Of a stretch of DNA of 64,000 bases, positions 19,462 through 28,192 are shown one piece after another. A program made the position numbers and the translations under genes. How positions within the stretch are numbered: the stretch's first letter is position 1; every line of letters starts with the position of its first letter. The DNA is taken from assembly GCF_004784465.1 (NCBI RefSeq), contig NZ_SRRU01000006.1, positions 248,001-312,000 of the forward strand, written 5' to 3'. Below the pieces are notes generated by a model. That model saw nothing but the letters and a program-made list of their open reading frames with translations. It was not told the origin of the DNA and searched no databases. Source of the stretch: Streptomyces griseoluteus (GTDB taxonomy: Bacteria; Actinomycetota; Actinomycetes; Streptomycetales; Streptomycetaceae).

Positions 19462-19477
19462 AGTGGACTATACCTGT
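19462..19477. promoter_or_regulatory. DasR-responsive-element-like site upstream of ngcE
   Basis: AGTGGACTATACCTGT matches about 13 of 16 positions of the dre consensus (A/T)(C/G)TGGTCTAGACCA(C/G)(A/T). It lies 94 bases upstream of the ngcE start. DasR is the GntR-type master regulator of N-acetylglucosamine and chitin use in Streptomyces, so a dre in front of NgcEFG is coherent. Binding is inferred. Confidence 0.5.
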
Positions 19478-19571
19478 CGGCGTTTCCTGCACGAGCCAGC
19501 ACAACCCGACCGCGGTGCCGGGGGGAGATCCGGTTCACCGCCTGAGTCCTGGAGAAGGCGAGGACTTGAGC

Positions 19572-21017
19572 ATGGGTTCCACCGGACAGCATGGCAGCGA
19601 GGGCGTCGGCCGTCGTGATCTGATCAAGCGCACCGCGGCGCTCGGCCTGGTGGCCGCCCCCGGAATGGGGCTGCTGTCGGCCTGCGCGAGCAGTGGCGGC
19701 GACGGGCAGGACAAGGCGAAGGCGGGCAAGAAGACCGAGAAGAACCCGCTGGGCGTCAACGACACGGCCAAGCTGGACTTCGTCCTCTTCGACGGCGGCT
19801 TCGGCAAGGAGTACGCCGAGGACGCGGTGAAGCTGTACGAGAAGGCCTTCCCCAAGGCCCAGGTGAAGTTCTCCGCCACCCAGAAGATCCAGTCCACCCT
19901 CCAGCCCCGCTTCAACCAGGGCAACCCGCCGGACCTGATCGACAACTCCGGCGCCGAGCAGATGGACATGGGCGTCCTGGTCGGCAAGAAGCAGCTCGCC
20001 GACCTCACCCCGCTGCTGGACGCGCCGTCCTACGACGACCCGTCCAAGAAGGTCCGCGACACCCTGCGCCCGGGCATCGTGGAGATGGGCCAGTTCGACG
20101 GCGACCCGGTGTGGATCCTGAACTACGCCTACACCGTGTACGGCGTCTGGTACTCGCAGAAGGCGCTGGACGGGCTGGACGAGAAGTACCCAGAGACCTG
20201 GGACGACATGCTCAAGGTCTGCGCCAAGGCCAAGAAGAAGGGCATCGCCGGCTGGACCTACGCGGGCAAGTACCCGTACTACCTGCCCTTCTCGCTCTAC
20301 CCGATGATCGCCAAGGTCGGCGGCCGCGAGGTGCTGGACGCGATCGACAACCTGGAGCCCAACGCCTGGAAGCACCCGGCCGTCAAGGCGTGTTTCGAGG
20401 CGTACTACGAGCTGTTCCAGAAGGGCTACATCCTGCGCGGCACGCCAGGGCTGGACCACATCCAGTCGCAGACCGCCTGGGCCAAGGGCAAGGCGCTGTT
20501 CATACCGAACGGCTCCTGGGTGGAGAACGAGTCGGCCAACGTCATCCCGGCCGACTTCGACCTGGCCGTCTCGGCCCCCTCCGGGCTGGACGGCTCCGAC
20601 AAGCTGCCCTTCGGCACCATCTGGGCCTCCGGCGGCGAACCCTTCGTCGTCCCGGCCAAGGCGGCCAACCCCGAGGGCGGCATGGAGCAACTGCGCGTCA
20701 TGCTCTCCGAGGCGTCCTCGCGGAACTTCACCTCCAAGGTGAAGTCGCTCTCCGCGCTCAACGGCGGCATCGACGGCATCGAGCTGACCCCCGGTCTGAA
20801 GGCGGGCGTGGCGGCGCTGGACAAGGCCGGGGACAACGTGGTGAACCCCCGCATCCCGGACTGGTACGTCCAGTTGGAGAAGGAGAAGATCGGGGTCGGT
20901 GGTCTGGGCGAGATGATGGCCGGCCGGCTCACCCCGGCCGAGACGGTCAAGAAGATCCAGGGCTTCGCCGACGAGGCCGCCAAGGACACCTCCATCAAGC
21001 ACTACAAGCACAGGTAA
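19572..21017 (+). CDS. ngcE: N-acetylglucosamine/chitobiose ABC transporter, substrate-binding lipoprotein, 481 aa
   Basis: Extracellular sugar-binding lipoprotein of a carbohydrate ABC importer (family 1 SBP). The N-terminus holds a twin-arginine motif (GRRDLIKRTAALGL) directly before the lipobox LSAC, so it is probably exported folded by Tat and lipidated. The mature part matches my memory of the NgcE family, which takes up GlcNAc and N,N'-diacetylchitobiose. ATG 19572 is chosen, with GAGGA at 19560-19564; a TTG two codons earlier is possible. It is followed by two permeases but no ATPase, as usual for Streptomyces sugar importers, which share the ATPase MsiK. Confidence 0.88.
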   Translation: MGSTGQHGSEGVGRRDLIKRTAALGLVAAPGMGLLSACASSGGDGQDKAKAGKKTEKNPLGVNDTAKLDFVLFDGGFGKEYAEDAVKLYEKAFPKAQVKFSATQKIQSTLQPRFNQGNPPDLIDNSGAEQMDMGVLVGKKQLADLTPLLDAPSYDDPSKKVRDTLRPGIVEMGQFDGDPVWILNYAYTVYGVWYSQKALDGLDEKYPETWDDMLKVCAKAKKKGIAGWTYAGKYPYYLPFSLYPMIAKVGGREVLDAIDNLEPNAWKHPAVKACFEAYYELFQKGYILRGTPGLDHIQSQTAWAKGKALFIPNGSWVENESANVIPADFDLAVSAPSGLDGSDKLPFGTIWASGGEPFVVPAKAANPEGGMEQLRVMLSEASSRNFTSKVKSLSALNGGIDGIELTPGLKAGVAALDKAGDNVVNPRIPDWYVQLEKEKIGVGGLGEMMAGRLTPAETVKKIQGFADEAAKDTSIKHYKHR

Positions 21018-21078
21018 CACCCCCTCACGGGTTCGTCACCAGCGGCAGCACGTGTCCCAGGAACGGGGTCGTCCGGCA

Positions 21079-22005
21079 ATGCAGCACGGCAAGTACGGGT
21101 TCATCACGGGGTTCCTCGCGGCCCCGCTCGGGCTCTACGCACTCTTTGTGATCTGGCCGTTCATCCAGTCCATCTACTACTCGTTCACGGACTGGACCGG
21201 CCTGAGCCCCGAATTCAGCATGGTCGGTGTCGACAACTACACCCGGATGCTGCACGACGACATCTTCTGGAAGTCGTTGACGCACAGCCTGATCTTCGCC
21301 CTGCTGCTGCCGCTGGTGACGCTCGGCATGGCCCTGTTCTTCGCTTTCATGATCAATGTGGGCGGCCGGCACCGAAAGGGCGGTCCGGTGGTCACCGGAG
21401 TGCGCGGTTCCGGCTTCTACAAGATCGTCTATTTCTTTCCGCAGGTGCTCTCGATCGCCATCGTGGCCCTGCTGTTCGCCTTCGCCTACAACCCGGACAG
21501 CGGCGCGATCAACTCGTTCCTGCGCGGTATCGGCCTGGACTCCCTCCAGCCGCTCTGGCTCGGTGATCCGGACCTCGCGCTGTGGTGCGTGATGGCGGTG
21601 CTCGTCTGGTCCACCACCGGCTTCTTCGTGGTGCTGTTCAGCGCCGGCATGGCCTCCATCCCGGCCGAGCTGTACGAGGCGGCGCTGCTGGACGGGGCCG
21701 GCCGTGCGACCACGTTCTTCCGGGTCACCCTGCCGCTGCTGTGGGACACCGTGCAGTCCGGCTGGGTCTACATGGGCATCCTCGCGCTCGGCGCCGAGTC
21801 GTTCGCGGTCGTGCAGATCATGACGACCGGTCCGGGCGGCCCCGACTACTCGACCACGGTGCTGGTCCTGTACGTGTACCAGAAGGCGTTCCGGGACGGT
21901 CAGGCCGCCTACGCCACCACCATCGGCGTCGCCCTGCTGGTCGTCACCCTCGCGTTCGCCGCGATCGTGATGCGGCTGGGCCGCCGCGAGCGGCTGGAGT
22001 ACTGA
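21079..22005 (+). CDS. ngcF: NgcF-type sugar ABC transporter permease, 308 aa
   Basis: Inner-membrane permease of the MalF type, with about six helices starting FITGFLAAPLGLYALFVIWP. The cytoplasmic EAA loop, which docks the ATPase, reads YEAALLDGAGRATTFFRVTL near residues 207-226. ATG 21079 is chosen because MQHGKYGFI fits the family start; an in-frame GTG at 21052 is possible. It lies 61 bases after ngcE and is followed 5 bases later by ngcG, so the three form one operon. Confidence 0.88.
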   Translation: MQHGKYGFITGFLAAPLGLYALFVIWPFIQSIYYSFTDWTGLSPEFSMVGVDNYTRMLHDDIFWKSLTHSLIFALLLPLVTLGMALFFAFMINVGGRHRKGGPVVTGVRGSGFYKIVYFFPQVLSIAIVALLFAFAYNPDSGAINSFLRGIGLDSLQPLWLGDPDLALWCVMAVLVWSTTGFFVVLFSAGMASIPAELYEAALLDGAGRATTFFRVTLPLLWDTVQSGWVYMGILALGAESFAVVQIMTTGPGGPDYSTTVLVLYVYQKAFRDGQAAYATTIGVALLVVTLAFAAIVMRLGRRERLEY

Positions 22006-22010
22006 GCCCC

Positions 22011-22925
22011 ATGACAACCACCGACGCTCCCGTCCCGCCTCCCGCGCCCGTCGTGAAGACGGACGCGGTCCCGCCCCGCCCCGGCGCCCGCCGACGCTCC
22101 GAGGGCTCCGTCCTCAACGTCTTCTCGCACGGCGTGCTGGTGATCTGGGCGGTCATGGTCGTCCTGCCGCTGCTGTGGGCGGTGATGACCTCGTTCAAGG
22201 ACGACAGCTCCATCTTCGGTTCGCCCTGGGCACTGCCGGACAAGCTGCACTTCGACAACTGGTCCCGCGCCTGGACCCAGGCCAACATGAGCGACTACTT
22301 CCTCAACACCGTTCTGGTGGTGGGGGGTTCGCTGATCGGCACCCTGGTGCTCGGTTCGATGGCGGCCTATGTCCTGGCCCGCTTCGACTTCCCGGGCAAC
22401 CGCTTCATCTACTACCTGTTCGTCGGCGGCATGAGCTTCCCGATCATGCTCGCACTGGTCCCGTTGTTCTACGTCGTGAACAACATGGGGCTGCTGAACA
22501 CGATCCATGGACTGATCCTGGTCTACATCGCCTACTCACTGCCGTTCACGGTCTTCTTCCTGACCGCTTTCTTCCGCACCCTGCCCACTTCGGTGGCCGA
22601 AGCGGCCTTCGTGGACGGTGCCTCGCACAGCCGGACCTTCTTCCAGATCATGCTGCCCATGGCCAGGCCCGGCCTGATCAGCGTGGGCATCTTCAACTTC
22701 CTCGGCCAGTGGAACCAGTACATGCTGCCCACGGTGCTGAACACCGACCCGGACAAGAAGGTGCTCACCCAGGGACTCGTCCAACTCGCCGTCAGCCAGG
22801 GCTACAAGGGCGACTGGTCCGGCCTCTTCGCGGGGCTGGTGATGGCGATGCTGCCGGTGCTGGCGGCGTACATCATCTTCCAGCGGCAGGTGGTCGCGGG
22901 GCTGACGGCGGGAGCGCTGAAGTAA
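22011..22925 (+). CDS. ngcG: NgcG-type sugar ABC transporter permease, 304 aa
   Basis: MalG-type partner permease with six helices after a proline-rich N-terminus (about residues 1-30). The EAA loop reads AEAAFVDGASHSRTFFQIML (about residues 197-216). The ATG lies 5 bases after the ngcF stop. With NgcE and NgcF it completes the membrane part of the importer; the energising ATPase is not in the window. A strong hairpin follows the stop. Confidence 0.88.
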   Translation: MTTTDAPVPPPAPVVKTDAVPPRPGARRRSEGSVLNVFSHGVLVIWAVMVVLPLLWAVMTSFKDDSSIFGSPWALPDKLHFDNWSRAWTQANMSDYFLNTVLVVGGSLIGTLVLGSMAAYVLARFDFPGNRFIYYLFVGGMSFPIMLALVPLFYVVNNMGLLNTIHGLILVYIAYSLPFTVFFLTAFFRTLPTSVAEAAFVDGASHSRTFFQIMLPMARPGLISVGIFNFLGQWNQYMLPTVLNTDPDKKVLTQGLVQLAVSQGYKGDWSGLFAGLVMAMLPVLAAYIIFQRQVVAGLTAGALK

Positions 22926-22950
22926 CCGCGCCCCTCCCGCACGGCCCCGA

Positions 22951-22979
22951 CCGGCCCCGGTGCGCCCCACCGGGGCCGG
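22951..22979 (+). terminator. Terminator of the ngcEFG operon
   Basis: CCGGCCCCGGTG (22951-22962) and CACCGGGGCCGG (22968-22979) form a 12-bp perfect stem with a 5-nt loop, 26 bases after the ngcG stop. There is no U-run. Confidence 0.65.
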
Positions 22980-23273
22980 CGCACGTCCGGACATCGGCGG
23001 TCACTTTGCGATCGTTACCGGTCACCCCGCGCGACCCTCACCGTCAGCGCATGAAGCCACTCCTGGTCACAGCCTCGTCACGCGGTGAAACTCACTCGGA
23101 GGAAGGACGCCGGATCACGGCGGGAGGCGGCGATTTCCGTCAAGGACTTGACTGCGGTTACCCCTTCAGCGGAGCTTGGAGTTCATAACTTGTAAGTGGC
23201 CCGGTTCCGCAGATGTGACCTGGGCCACGGGCGGCGATGGGGCCGCCCGCCGATGTCGGGAGTGGATGGGTCG
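22980..23273. other. Leader region upstream of the ROK regulator
   Basis: This 294-base gap has no gene. A possible -35 TTGACT at about 23148 precedes AT-rich sequence (TTCATAACTTGTAAG, 23180-23194) that could hold a promoter -10 for the ROK gene. No clear inverted repeat was seen. Confidence 0.4.
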
Positions 23274-24485
23274 ATGGAGACTCCGGGGTCGCAGTCGTCG
23301 CTGCACCGAGCCAACCTGGAACGAGTCGTACGGGCGGTGCGGCTGGCCGGGTCGCTCACGCAGGCGGAGATCGCCCGTACGACCGGCCTGTCCGCCGCGA
23401 CGGTCTCCAATATCGTGCGCGAGCTGAAGGACGGCGGGACCGTCGAGGTCACGCCCACCTCGGCGGGCGGCCGCCGGGCCCGCAGCGTCTCGCTCAGCGG
23501 GGACGCCGGGATAGTGGTCGGCGTCGACTTCGGCCACACCCACCTGCGCGTGGCCATCGGCAATCTGGCCCACCAGGTGCTCGCCGAGGAGTCCGAGCCG
23601 CTGGACGTGGACGCCTCCTCCACGCAGGGCTTCGACCGCGCCGAGGAGCTGATCGACCGGCTGATCGCCGCCACCGGCGTGGACCGGGGCAAGGTGGCCG
23701 GGGTCGGCCTCGGCGTACCGGGACCCATCGACGTGGAGTCGGGCACCCTGGGCTCCACCTCGATCCTGCCCGGCTGGGGCGGCACCCGGCCCGCCGAGGA
23801 GCTGCGCGAACGGCTCGGCGTGCCCGTGCACGTGGACAACGACGCCAACCTGGGCGCCCTCGGCGAGCTGGTCTGGGGCAGCGGCAAGGGCGTCCGCGAC
23901 CTCGCCTACATCAAGGTGGCCAGCGGGGTCGGGGCCGGCCTGGTGATCAACGGGCAGATCTACCGGGGGCCCGGCGGGACGGCCGGGGAGATCGGGCACA
24001 TCACCCTCGACGAGGGGGGCCCGGTGTGCCGCTGCGGCAACCGCGGCTGCCTGGAGACCTTCACCGCCGCGCGCTACGTCCTGCCGCTGCTCCAGCCGAG
24101 CCACGGCAGCGCCCTGACCATGGAGGGCGTGGTCCGGCTGGCCCGGGACGGGGACCCCGGCTGCCGTCGCGTCATCGCCGACGTGGGCCGGCACATCGGC
24201 AGCGGTGTGGCCAACCTGTGCAACCTGCTGAACCCCAGCCGGGTGGTCCTGGGCGGCGATCTCGCCGAGGCGGGGGAGCTGGTGCTGGCCCCCATCCGGG
24301 AGTCCGTGGGACGCTATGCGATCCCCAGCGCGGGACGTCAACTGTCCGTGCTTCCAGGGGCACTTGGGGGCCGCGCCGAGGTGCTCGGGGCGCTCGCCCT
24401 GGCGCTGAGTGAAATGGGCGATTCGACCCTGCTCGACGGTTCTGCCACGGCCTCGCTGCCCGTGGTCGCTCCTGCCTTCACTTAG
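23274..24485 (+). CDS. ROK family transcriptional regulator (Rok7B7/XylR type), 403 aa
   Basis: The N-terminal winged helix-turn-helix (about 10-65) includes RAVRLAGSLTQAEIARTTGL and SAATVSNIVRELKDGG. The ROK sugar-kinase-like domain follows, with VVGVDFGHTHLRVAIGN, VDNDANLGALGELVWG and the zinc signature CRCGNRGCLE. Its place between NgcEFG and XylFGH matches my memory of S. coelicolor Rok7B7 (SCO6008), a pleiotropic regulator linked to xylose transport and antibiotic production. ATG 23274 gives about 403 residues; an in-frame ATG at 23253 is an alternative. An inverted repeat right after the stop may be its site in front of xylF. Confidence 0.88.
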   Translation: METPGSQSSLHRANLERVVRAVRLAGSLTQAEIARTTGLSAATVSNIVRELKDGGTVEVTPTSAGGRRARSVSLSGDAGIVVGVDFGHTHLRVAIGNLAHQVLAEESEPLDVDASSTQGFDRAEELIDRLIAATGVDRGKVAGVGLGVPGPIDVESGTLGSTSILPGWGGTRPAEELRERLGVPVHVDNDANLGALGELVWGSGKGVRDLAYIKVASGVGAGLVINGQIYRGPGGTAGEIGHITLDEGGPVCRCGNRGCLETFTAARYVLPLLQPSHGSALTMEGVVRLARDGDPGCRRVIADVGRHIGSGVANLCNLLNPSRVVLGGDLAEAGELVLAPIRESVGRYAIPSAGRQLSVLPGALGGRAEVLGALALALSEMGDSTLLDGSATASLPVVAPAFT

Positions 24486-24486
24486 A

Positions 24487-24515
24487 TAACGGATGGCACC
24501 GTTGCCATCTCGTTA
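24487..24515. promoter_or_regulatory. Inverted repeat between the ROK regulator and xylF
   Basis: TAACGGATGGC (24487-24497) faces GCCATCTCGTTA (24504-24515), pairing 10 bases with a one-base bulge around a 6-nt loop, two bases after the ROK stop codon and 92 bases before xylF. It could be the ROK terminator or the ROK operator for xylFGH. The AT-rich arms favour an operator. Confidence 0.45.
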
Positions 24516-24606
24516 AGGATTTACTTCTTGACGCCGAACGCGTGGCCGAGTTGACTTCCAGCCACCTCGGCCGCAACGACGCGGCCTCGTCAGGGAGGTT
24601 TCTGAA

Positions 24607-25722
24607 GTGAACACGCGTATGCGTCGTGCGGCCTTCGCCGTTGCTGCTGGTGCCATGGCCGTCTCGCTGGCCGCCTGCGGCAGTGCCAAGGAGTCCGGTG
24701 GCGGTGCCAGCAAGTCCACGGACAGCAAGAAGAAGGGCGACGCGATCACGGTCGGCCTGCTCCTGCCGGAGAACCAGACCGCGCGTTACGAGAAGTTCGA
24801 CCGTCCGCTCATCGAGAAGAAGGTCTCGGAGCTGACGAACGGCAAGGGCAAGGTCGTCTACGCCAACGCCAAGCAGGACGCGACCCAGCAGAACCAGCAG
24901 GTCGACACCATGATCACCAACAAGGTGGACGTCCTGATCATCGACGCGGTGGACGCCGCTGCGATCAAGAACTCGGTGCAGAAGGCCAAGGACGCCGGTA
25001 TCCCCGTCGTCGCCTACGACCGCCTGGCGCAGGGCCCGATCGACGCCTACACCTCGTTCGACAACGAGACCGTCGGCAAGACGCAGGGCGAGGCCCTCCT
25101 GAAGGCCCTGGGCTCCAAGGCCAAGTCCGGCAAGATCGTCATGATGAACGGCTCCTCCACGGACCCGAACGCCGCTCAGTTCCGCAAGGGCGCGCACGAC
25201 GTCCTCGACGGCAAGGTGAACGTCGGCAAGGAGTACGACACCAAGGAGTGGAAGCCGGAGAACGCCAACTCCAACATGGAGGGCGCCATTTCGGCCCTGG
25301 GCAAGAAGAACATCATTGGCGTCTACTCCGCCAACGACGGCATGGCCGGCGGTATCATCACCGCCCTCAAGTCCGCGGGCATCGCCGACATCCCGGTCAC
25401 CGGCCAGGACGCCGAGCTCGCCGGTGTGCAGCGCATCGTCTCCGGTGCCCAGTACATGAGCGTCTACAAGCCGTACGCCCCGGAGGCCGCCGCCGCCGCG
25501 GAGATGGCTGTCAACCTGGCGCAGGGCAAGTCGCTGGACTCCGTCGCCAAGGACAAGGTCGACAGCCCCACCACGAAGGCCGTCCCGTCGATCCTGGTCG
25601 CCGTCACCTCGCTGACCAAGGACAACATCAAGGACACCGTCATCAAGGACGGCGTCTACACGGTGGCCGACATCTGCACCGCCCAGTACAAGGCCGCCTG
25701 CGCCAAGGCCGGCCTGAAGTAA
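24607..25722 (+). CDS. xylF: Xylose ABC transporter, substrate-binding lipoprotein XylF, 371 aa
   Basis: Periplasmic-binding-protein-like lipoprotein (peripla_BP_4 fold) for D-xylose. The signal peptide with lipobox SLAAC anchors Cys at about residue 24. The mature protein shows family features: ITVGLLLPENQTARYEKFD, the DVLIIDAVDAAAI stretch, and YDRLAQGPIDAYTSFDNE, where conserved polar residues contact sugar. GTG 24607 follows AGGGAGG. The gene leads the xylFGH cluster, with the ROK regulator upstream and a strong hairpin before xylG that probably keeps XylF more abundant than the membrane part. Confidence 0.92.
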   Translation: MNTRMRRAAFAVAAGAMAVSLAACGSAKESGGGASKSTDSKKKGDAITVGLLLPENQTARYEKFDRPLIEKKVSELTNGKGKVVYANAKQDATQQNQQVDTMITNKVDVLIIDAVDAAAIKNSVQKAKDAGIPVVAYDRLAQGPIDAYTSFDNETVGKTQGEALLKALGSKAKSGKIVMMNGSSTDPNAAQFRKGAHDVLDGKVNVGKEYDTKEWKPENANSNMEGAISALGKKNIIGVYSANDGMAGGIITALKSAGIADIPVTGQDAELAGVQRIVSGAQYMSVYKPYAPEAAAAAEMAVNLAQGKSLDSVAKDKVDSPTTKAVPSILVAVTSLTKDNIKDTVIKDGVYTVADICTAQYKAACAKAGLK

Positions 25723-25742
25723 CCGACGGGTCCCTTCTTCCC

Positions 25743-25769
25743 CCCGCCGGCCGGATTCCGGCCGGCGGG
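25743..25769 (+). terminator. Intergenic hairpin (attenuator) between xylF and xylG
   Basis: CCCGCCGGCCGG (25743-25754) and CCGGCCGGCGGG (25758-25769) form a 12-bp perfect stem with loop ATT, 21 bases after the xylF stop. As an internal hairpin it likely stabilises xylF mRNA or partly terminates transcription. A weaker stem GCCCCGC/GCGGGGC follows at 25818-25840. Confidence 0.6.
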
Positions 25770-25909
25770 ACGGTGAGGCCCGCTCAAGGCTCCTCCGGCG
25801 CCCCGCGCATACACACAGCCCCGCAAGCTCGGCGCGGGGCGCCGGACGGAATTCCCCCAAACTTCTGCACAACCTCCCGCCGGGTCAGGCGGCGAAGGAG
25901 ATGGTTCAC

Positions 25910-26692
25910 GTGTCCGCTACGCCCGTGCTGGCGTTGCGCGGAGTCTCCAAGCGATTCGGTGCCGTCCAGGCGCTCACCGATGTCACGCTGGAGGTCCACG
26001 CCGGTGAGGTGGTCGCCCTGGTGGGCGACAACGGTGCCGGAAAGTCCACGCTGGTCAAGACGATCGCCGGCGTGCACCCCATCGATGAGGGTGTCATCGA
26101 ATGGGACGGCAAGACCGTCCAGGTCAACAAGCCGCACGACGCTCAGAACCTGGGCATCGCGACGGTGTACCAGGACCTCGCGCTGTGCGACAACATCGAT
26201 GTCGTCGGCAACCTCTACCTGGGCCGGGAGATCCGCCGCGCGGGCGTCCTGGACGAGGTCGAGATGGAGCGGCGCTCGCGTGAGCTGCTGGACCAGCTCT
26301 CGATCCGCATCCCCAGCGTCCGTATCCCGATCGCCTCGCTCTCCGGCGGCCAGCGCCAGGTCGTGGCCATCGCCCGGTCCATGCTCGGCGAGCCCAAGCT
26401 GGTGATCCTCGACGAGCCGACCGCCGCGCTCGGTGTCGAGCAGACCGCCCAGGTCCTCGACCTGGTCGAGCGGCTGCGGGAGCGCGGCCACGCCGTGATC
26501 CTCATCAGCCACAACATGGCCGACGTCAAGGCGGTCGCCGACAAGGTGGCCGTGCTGCGCCTGGGCCGCAACAACGGCGTCTTCGAGGTCAAGTCGACCT
26601 CGCAGGAAGAGATCATCTCCGCCATCACCGGCGCCTCGGACAATGCCGTCACCCGTCGTGCGGCGCGCACCAATGGGGAGATCAAGAAGTGA
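25910..26692 (+). CDS. xylG: Xylose ABC transporter ATPase XylG, 260 aa
   Basis: ABC ATPase with Walker A GDNGAGKST, signature LSGGQRQ and Walker B LVILDEPTAALG, and it should hydrolyse ATP to drive xylose import. It holds one nucleotide-binding domain, whereas E. coli XylG is a fused double domain of about 510 residues, so here it must act as a dimer. GTG 25910 is chosen because AAGGAG at 25895-25900 abuts the in-frame ATG 25901 and leaves it no spacing. The stop overlaps the xylH start (GTGA). Confidence 0.92.
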   Translation: MSATPVLALRGVSKRFGAVQALTDVTLEVHAGEVVALVGDNGAGKSTLVKTIAGVHPIDEGVIEWDGKTVQVNKPHDAQNLGIATVYQDLALCDNIDVVGNLYLGREIRRAGVLDEVEMERRSRELLDQLSIRIPSVRIPIASLSGGQRQVVAIARSMLGEPKLVILDEPTAALGVEQTAQVLDLVERLRERGHAVILISHNMADVKAVADKVAVLRLGRNNGVFEVKSTSQEEIISAITGASDNAVTRRAARTNGEIKK

Positions 26693-27981
26693 GCATCGAG
26701 AAGACCTCCACCCCCGCGGGTGACGCCGCCGCGGTGAACCCGGAGGCCGCCCCCGGCGCCGGTGTCGCCGTCGACCCGCGGCTGCTGGTGCGCGAGCAGG
26801 GACTCGCGGGCTACGTGGGCGAGTTCAAGCGCAAGATGAAGGCCGGCGACCTGGGCTCGATGCCCGTCGTGGTCGGACTCATCGTCATCTGGATCATCTT
26901 CCAGAGCCTGAACTCCAACTTCCTCACCGCGGGCAACCTCTCCGACATCTCCGTCGCCATGGTCGGCACGGGCATGATCGCCGTCGGTATCGTGTTCGTC
27001 CTGCTGCTCGGCGAGATCGACCTCTCGGTCGGCTCCCTCTCCGGTGTCGCGGGTGCGACCTTCGCGGTCCTGAACATCACCAACGGCATGAACGAGGTGC
27101 TGGCCTTCGTGCTGGCGATCCTCACGGGCACCGTCGCCGGCGCCATCCAGGGCTTCTTCTTCGCCAAGATCGGTGTGCCGGCCTTCGCCGTCACCCTGGC
27201 GGGACTGCTGTTCTGGAACGGCCTGATGCTCAAGATCCTGGGCGACAACGGCACGATCAACCTGAACAGCGACGGTCTGGTCGCCAACCTGACCAGCTAC
27301 TACTTCTCCGACGTGGCCGCCGCCTACGGCCTGGCCGCCGTGGTGACGGTGCTGTTCTTCGTCAGCTCCTTCCTCGGCAACAAGCGCCGTGACGCCGCCG
27401 GGGTGCCGTCGAAGCCGCTGAGCGAGATCGTCCTGCGCACCGTGCTGCTGGGCCTGGTCTCCTTCGCCGTGGCGATCGTCTTCAACCAGTACAAGGGTCT
27501 GCCGCTGGCGGTCGTGATCTTCGTCGCGGTCCTCTTCGTCACCGACTTCGTGCTGCGCCGCACGGCCTACGGCCGCAAGGTGTTCGCGCTCGGCGGCAGC
27601 GTCGAGGCGTCCCGCCGCGCCGGTATCAACGTGGACCTGGTCCGCATCTCGGTGTTCGCCATCTCCGGCACCTTCGCGGCGCTGGGCGGTCTGTTCATCG
27701 CCTCCAAGATCGCCTCCGCCAACCAGGGCGCGGGCGGCGGTGACCTGCTGATGAACGCCATCGCGGCGGCCGTGATCGGCGGCACCTCCCTCTTCGGCGG
27801 CCGCGGCCGCACCTGGAACGCGCTCCTCGGTGTGCTGGTCATCGTCTCGATCCAGTACGGCCTGGCCCTCCAGGGCATCCCCTCCCCGGTGCAGTACATG
27901 ATCACCGGTGGCGTCCTGCTGGCGACCGTCGTCATCGACGCGGTGACCCGCAAGACCCAGAAGTCGGCCGGCCGCGCGTAA
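26689..27981 (+). CDS. xylH: Xylose ABC transporter permease XylH, 430 aa
   Basis: Ribose/xylose-type ABC permease (BPD_transp_2) with about ten or more helices and family motifs LLLGEIDLSVGSLSGVAG and AYGRKVFALGGSVEASRRAG, as well as GGTSLFGGRGRTWNALLGV. A polar N-terminal region of about 60 residues precedes the first helix. GTG 26689 overlaps the xylG stop by four bases, so the two are translationally coupled. A 14-bp terminator ends the operon. Confidence 0.93.
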   Translation: MSIEKTSTPAGDAAAVNPEAAPGAGVAVDPRLLVREQGLAGYVGEFKRKMKAGDLGSMPVVVGLIVIWIIFQSLNSNFLTAGNLSDISVAMVGTGMIAVGIVFVLLLGEIDLSVGSLSGVAGATFAVLNITNGMNEVLAFVLAILTGTVAGAIQGFFFAKIGVPAFAVTLAGLLFWNGLMLKILGDNGTINLNSDGLVANLTSYYFSDVAAAYGLAAVVTVLFFVSSFLGNKRRDAAGVPSKPLSEIVLRTVLLGLVSFAVAIVFNQYKGLPLAVVIFVAVLFVTDFVLRRTAYGRKVFALGGSVEASRRAGINVDLVRISVFAISGTFAALGGLFIASKIASANQGAGGGDLLMNAIAAAVIGGTSLFGGRGRTWNALLGVLVIVSIQYGLALQGIPSPVQYMITGGVLLATVVIDAVTRKTQKSAGRA

Positions 27982-27996
27982 GCTCGGCAGGCTTGG

Positions 27997-28036
27997 CAGG
28001 AGCCCGGCGCGATGGAGCGCCGGGCTCCTGTGTTTT
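27997..28036 (+). terminator. Terminator of the xylFGH operon
   Basis: CAGGAGCCCGGCGC (27997-28010) and GCGCCGGGCTCCTG (28017-28030) form a 14-bp perfect stem with a 6-nt loop, followed by TGTTTT. It is one of the strongest intrinsic terminators in the window. Confidence 0.85.
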
Positions 28037-28192
28037 CCCTGGTCGCATCCCCGCTCGTGGGGGGTGCGACCGTTCGTATGACCCGTGGGGGGACCCAGGG
28101 GGCACCGCCCGGCCATCGGCCGCCGGGGCGGAACATTAGACTCATCAAGCCCGGCAACAGCTCGATCAGCTCATACTTGCAAGGAGGCACGG

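Larger units (their letters stand above)
19231..19571. other. Regulatory gap between divergent GH92 and ngcE genes
   Basis: This 341-base gap is more AT-rich than its surroundings. It holds the GH92 operator at 19260-19271, a minus-strand TTGACATCATCGG stretch near 19309-19321 that could supply a -35 element for GH92, and a DasR-like site at 19462-19477 in front of ngcE. No gene is visible in it. Confidence 0.5.

Noticed and set aside
28037..28192. A thiamine (TPP) riboswitch in front of dxs
   Set aside because: The short leader lacks the THI-box conserved segments; only an ordinary promoter and AAGGAGG are seen.
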